In this document: positions 4,756 to 5,844 of the stretch, in pieces
How the letters are laid out: each line of letters opens with the position of its first letter
Position numbering within the stretch: position 1 is the first letter of the stretch
Assembly: GCA_964527795.1 (NCBI GenBank)
Contig: CAZGOS010000202.1
Location: 1-5,844, forward strand
Direction of reading: 5' to 3'
DNA from: SMXL01 sp964527795
GTDB taxonomy: Bacteria; Bacteroidota; Rhodothermia; Rhodothermales; UBA10348
DNA length: 5,844 nucleotides
Made by a program: the position numbers and the translations under genes
The notes under the pieces: model-generated
The model's input: the letters and a program-made list of their open reading frames with translations, nothing else
What the model was told of the DNA's origin: nothing
Databases searched by the model: none

Positions 4756-5757
4756 ATGGTACGCGCCGCAATTACGGCAGTTGGGCACTATTTGCCTGAG
4801 GATCGTCTTACGAATGCCGATCTCGAGAAGATGGTCGATACCACCGACGAATGGATTCGCACGAGGACGGGCATTGAGGAACGGCGAATTCTCAAGGATC
4901 CCCAAAAGGCGACCTCGTTTATGGCTATCGAGGCCGCAAAGATGATTCTGGAGAGAAAAAATATCGATCCGGACGAGATTGATATGATCGTAATCGGAAC
5001 GGTGACTCCAGACATGTTATTTCCGTCGACGGCATGTCTCGTCCAGACGGGAATTGGCGCGTGCAATGCCTGGGGATATGATGTCTCGGCAGCGTGCAGT
5101 GGGTTTCTGTTCGCCCTTTCCTCCGGCGTACGTTTTATTGAAAGCGGCCACAGCAAGAAAGTATTGGTCATTGGAGCAGACAAAATGAGCTCCATCATCG
5201 ATTATACGGATCGCACACAATGCATCATCTTCGGCGACGGCGCCGGCGCCGTGTTGCTTGAGCCGGCCGAAGAGGGTTACGGTATACTGGATTCAGTTGA
5301 ACACGTTGATGGATCAAACTGGTCCATTCTCTGCATGCACGGCGGAGGAAGCCTGCATCCGGCCAGCCACGAAACCGTGGACAAGAAAATGCACTATCTG
5401 TATCAGGATGGTCGTCATGTATTTCGGTATGCGGTTCAGGGCATGGCCGACGTTGCCGCCGAGATCATGGAACGGAATAACCTTACCGGAGACGATGTGC
5501 GCTATCTGGTACCTCATCAAGCGAACCACCGCATTATCGATGCAACGGCCAGGCGTATGGGCATCGAGATGGATAAAGTCATGAACAACATTCAACGCTA
5601 CGGCAATACGACCGCCGCTACCATTCCACTTTGTCTGGCGGACTGGGAGCACGAACTGCGAAAAGGGGACAACATTATTTTAGCTGCATTCGGCGGTGGT
5701 TTTACGTGGGGTTCGGCATACGTGAAGTGGGCCTACGATGGCGTGCCTGGAACCTGA
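4756..5757 (+). CDS. fabH: Beta-ketoacyl-ACP synthase III
   Basis: FabH starts type II fatty-acid synthesis by condensing an acyl-CoA primer (acetyl-CoA or a branched primer) with malonyl-ACP. It is a cytoplasmic homodimer with a thiolase fold. The 333-aa product has the full Cys-His-Asn triad: Cys114 in SAACSGFLFAL, His254 in VPHQANHRI and Asn284 in RYGNTTAATIPL. Other family landmarks are TTDEWIRTRTGIEERR (29-44), IFGDGAGAVLLEP (158-170) and the C-terminal AFGGGFTWGS (311-320). The GGGSLHPASHETVDKKM stretch and the FTWGSAYVKWAY end recall FabH of Bacteroidota-like bacteria. The ATG at 4756 gives the expected MVRAAITAVGHYLPE opening; the ribosome-binding site is weak. It lies 30 nt after plsX and 33 nt before fabD. 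Primer preference cannot be told from the sequence by eye. Confidence 0.97.
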   Translation: MVRAAITAVGHYLPEDRLTNADLEKMVDTTDEWIRTRTGIEERRILKDPQKATSFMAIEAAKMILERKNIDPDEIDMIVIGTVTPDMLFPSTACLVQTGIGACNAWGYDVSAACSGFLFALSSGVRFIESGHSKKVLVIGADKMSSIIDYTDRTQCIIFGDGAGAVLLEPAEEGYGILDSVEHVDGSNWSILCMHGGGSLHPASHETVDKKMHYLYQDGRHVFRYAVQGMADVAAEIMERNNLTGDDVRYLVPHQANHRIIDATARRMGIEMDKVMNNIQRYGNTTAATIPLCLADWEHELRKGDNIILAAFGGGFTWGSAYVKWAYDGVPGT

Positions 5758-5790
5758 GTCCGATTCGAACAGCATGGAATAAACAGCCTC

Positions 5791-5844
5791 GTGGATAAAA
5801 CGGCATTCATATTTCCGGGACAGGGCTCCCAGTTCGTCGGGATG
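5791..5844 (+). CDS. fabD: Malonyl-CoA:ACP transacylase, N-terminal fragment
   Basis: FabD moves malonyl from CoA to acyl carrier protein, supplying the malonyl-ACP that FabH consumes. Only 18 codons are in the window and the gene runs off the right edge. The fragment reads (V/M)DKTAFIFPGQGSQFVGM, with the invariant FPGQGSQ motif of the acyltransferase family at its usual place next to the N-terminus. The start is a GTG at 5791. Reading back in frame to the fabH stop there is no ATG, and the nearby ATG at 5774 is in another frame and stops at once. The 33-nt gap to fabH supports one operon. The active-site Ser and His lie beyond the window. Confidence 0.9.
   Translation, partial: MDKTAFIFPGQGSQFVGM

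Overview
The window is a chromosomal replication-origin neighbourhood with two divergent gene sets. Leftward (minus strand) lie dnaA (complete) and the 5' part of dnaN. Rightward (plus strand) lie a DUF177/YceD-family gene, rpmF (ribosomal protein L32), plsX, fabH and the first 18 codons of fabD. Between the two sets is a stretch of about 750-790 nt without a convincing gene. It carries one perfect DnaA box, several degenerate ones and an AT-rich segment, so it is the best candidate for oriC.

All recognised genes are core housekeeping genes, with mid-range GC and intact motifs. There is no sign of mobile elements, CRISPR, tRNA/rRNA or horizontal transfer. FabH (notably the C-terminal GGGFTWGS segment and the GGGSLHPASHETVDKKMH stretch), DUF177 and L32 look most like proteins of the Bacteroidota/Rhodothermota/Balneolota side of bacteria. 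Most starts have weak Shine-Dalgarno sequences, which fits that group. This placement is an impression from sequence recall, not a search result.

Region by region: 1-403 dnaN (partial, minus); 404-488 spacer; 489-2027 (or 2072) dnaA (minus); about 2073-2790 origin/regulatory DNA with DnaA boxes, an AT-rich segment, a probable leftward dnaA promoter, several imperfect inverted repeats and a probable rightward promoter; 2818-3306 DUF177; 3349-3540 rpmF; 3541-3723 spacer with a possible internal promoter; 3724-4725 plsX; 4756-5757 fabH; 5791-5844 fabD (partial).

The genes link replication initiation (DnaA, sliding clamp) on one side to ribosome assembly (DUF177, L32) and to phospholipid and fatty-acid initiation (PlsX, FabH, FabD) on the other. 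Both sets are transcribed away from the presumed origin. No new enzymatic system is visible. The most unusual signals are non-coding: an 18-of-19-base match that makes the dnaA 5' leader RNA complementary to the start of the DUF177 mRNA, a 10-bp stem-loop just upstream of the rightward promoter, and a perfect 7-bp hairpin enclosing the DUF177 stop codon.
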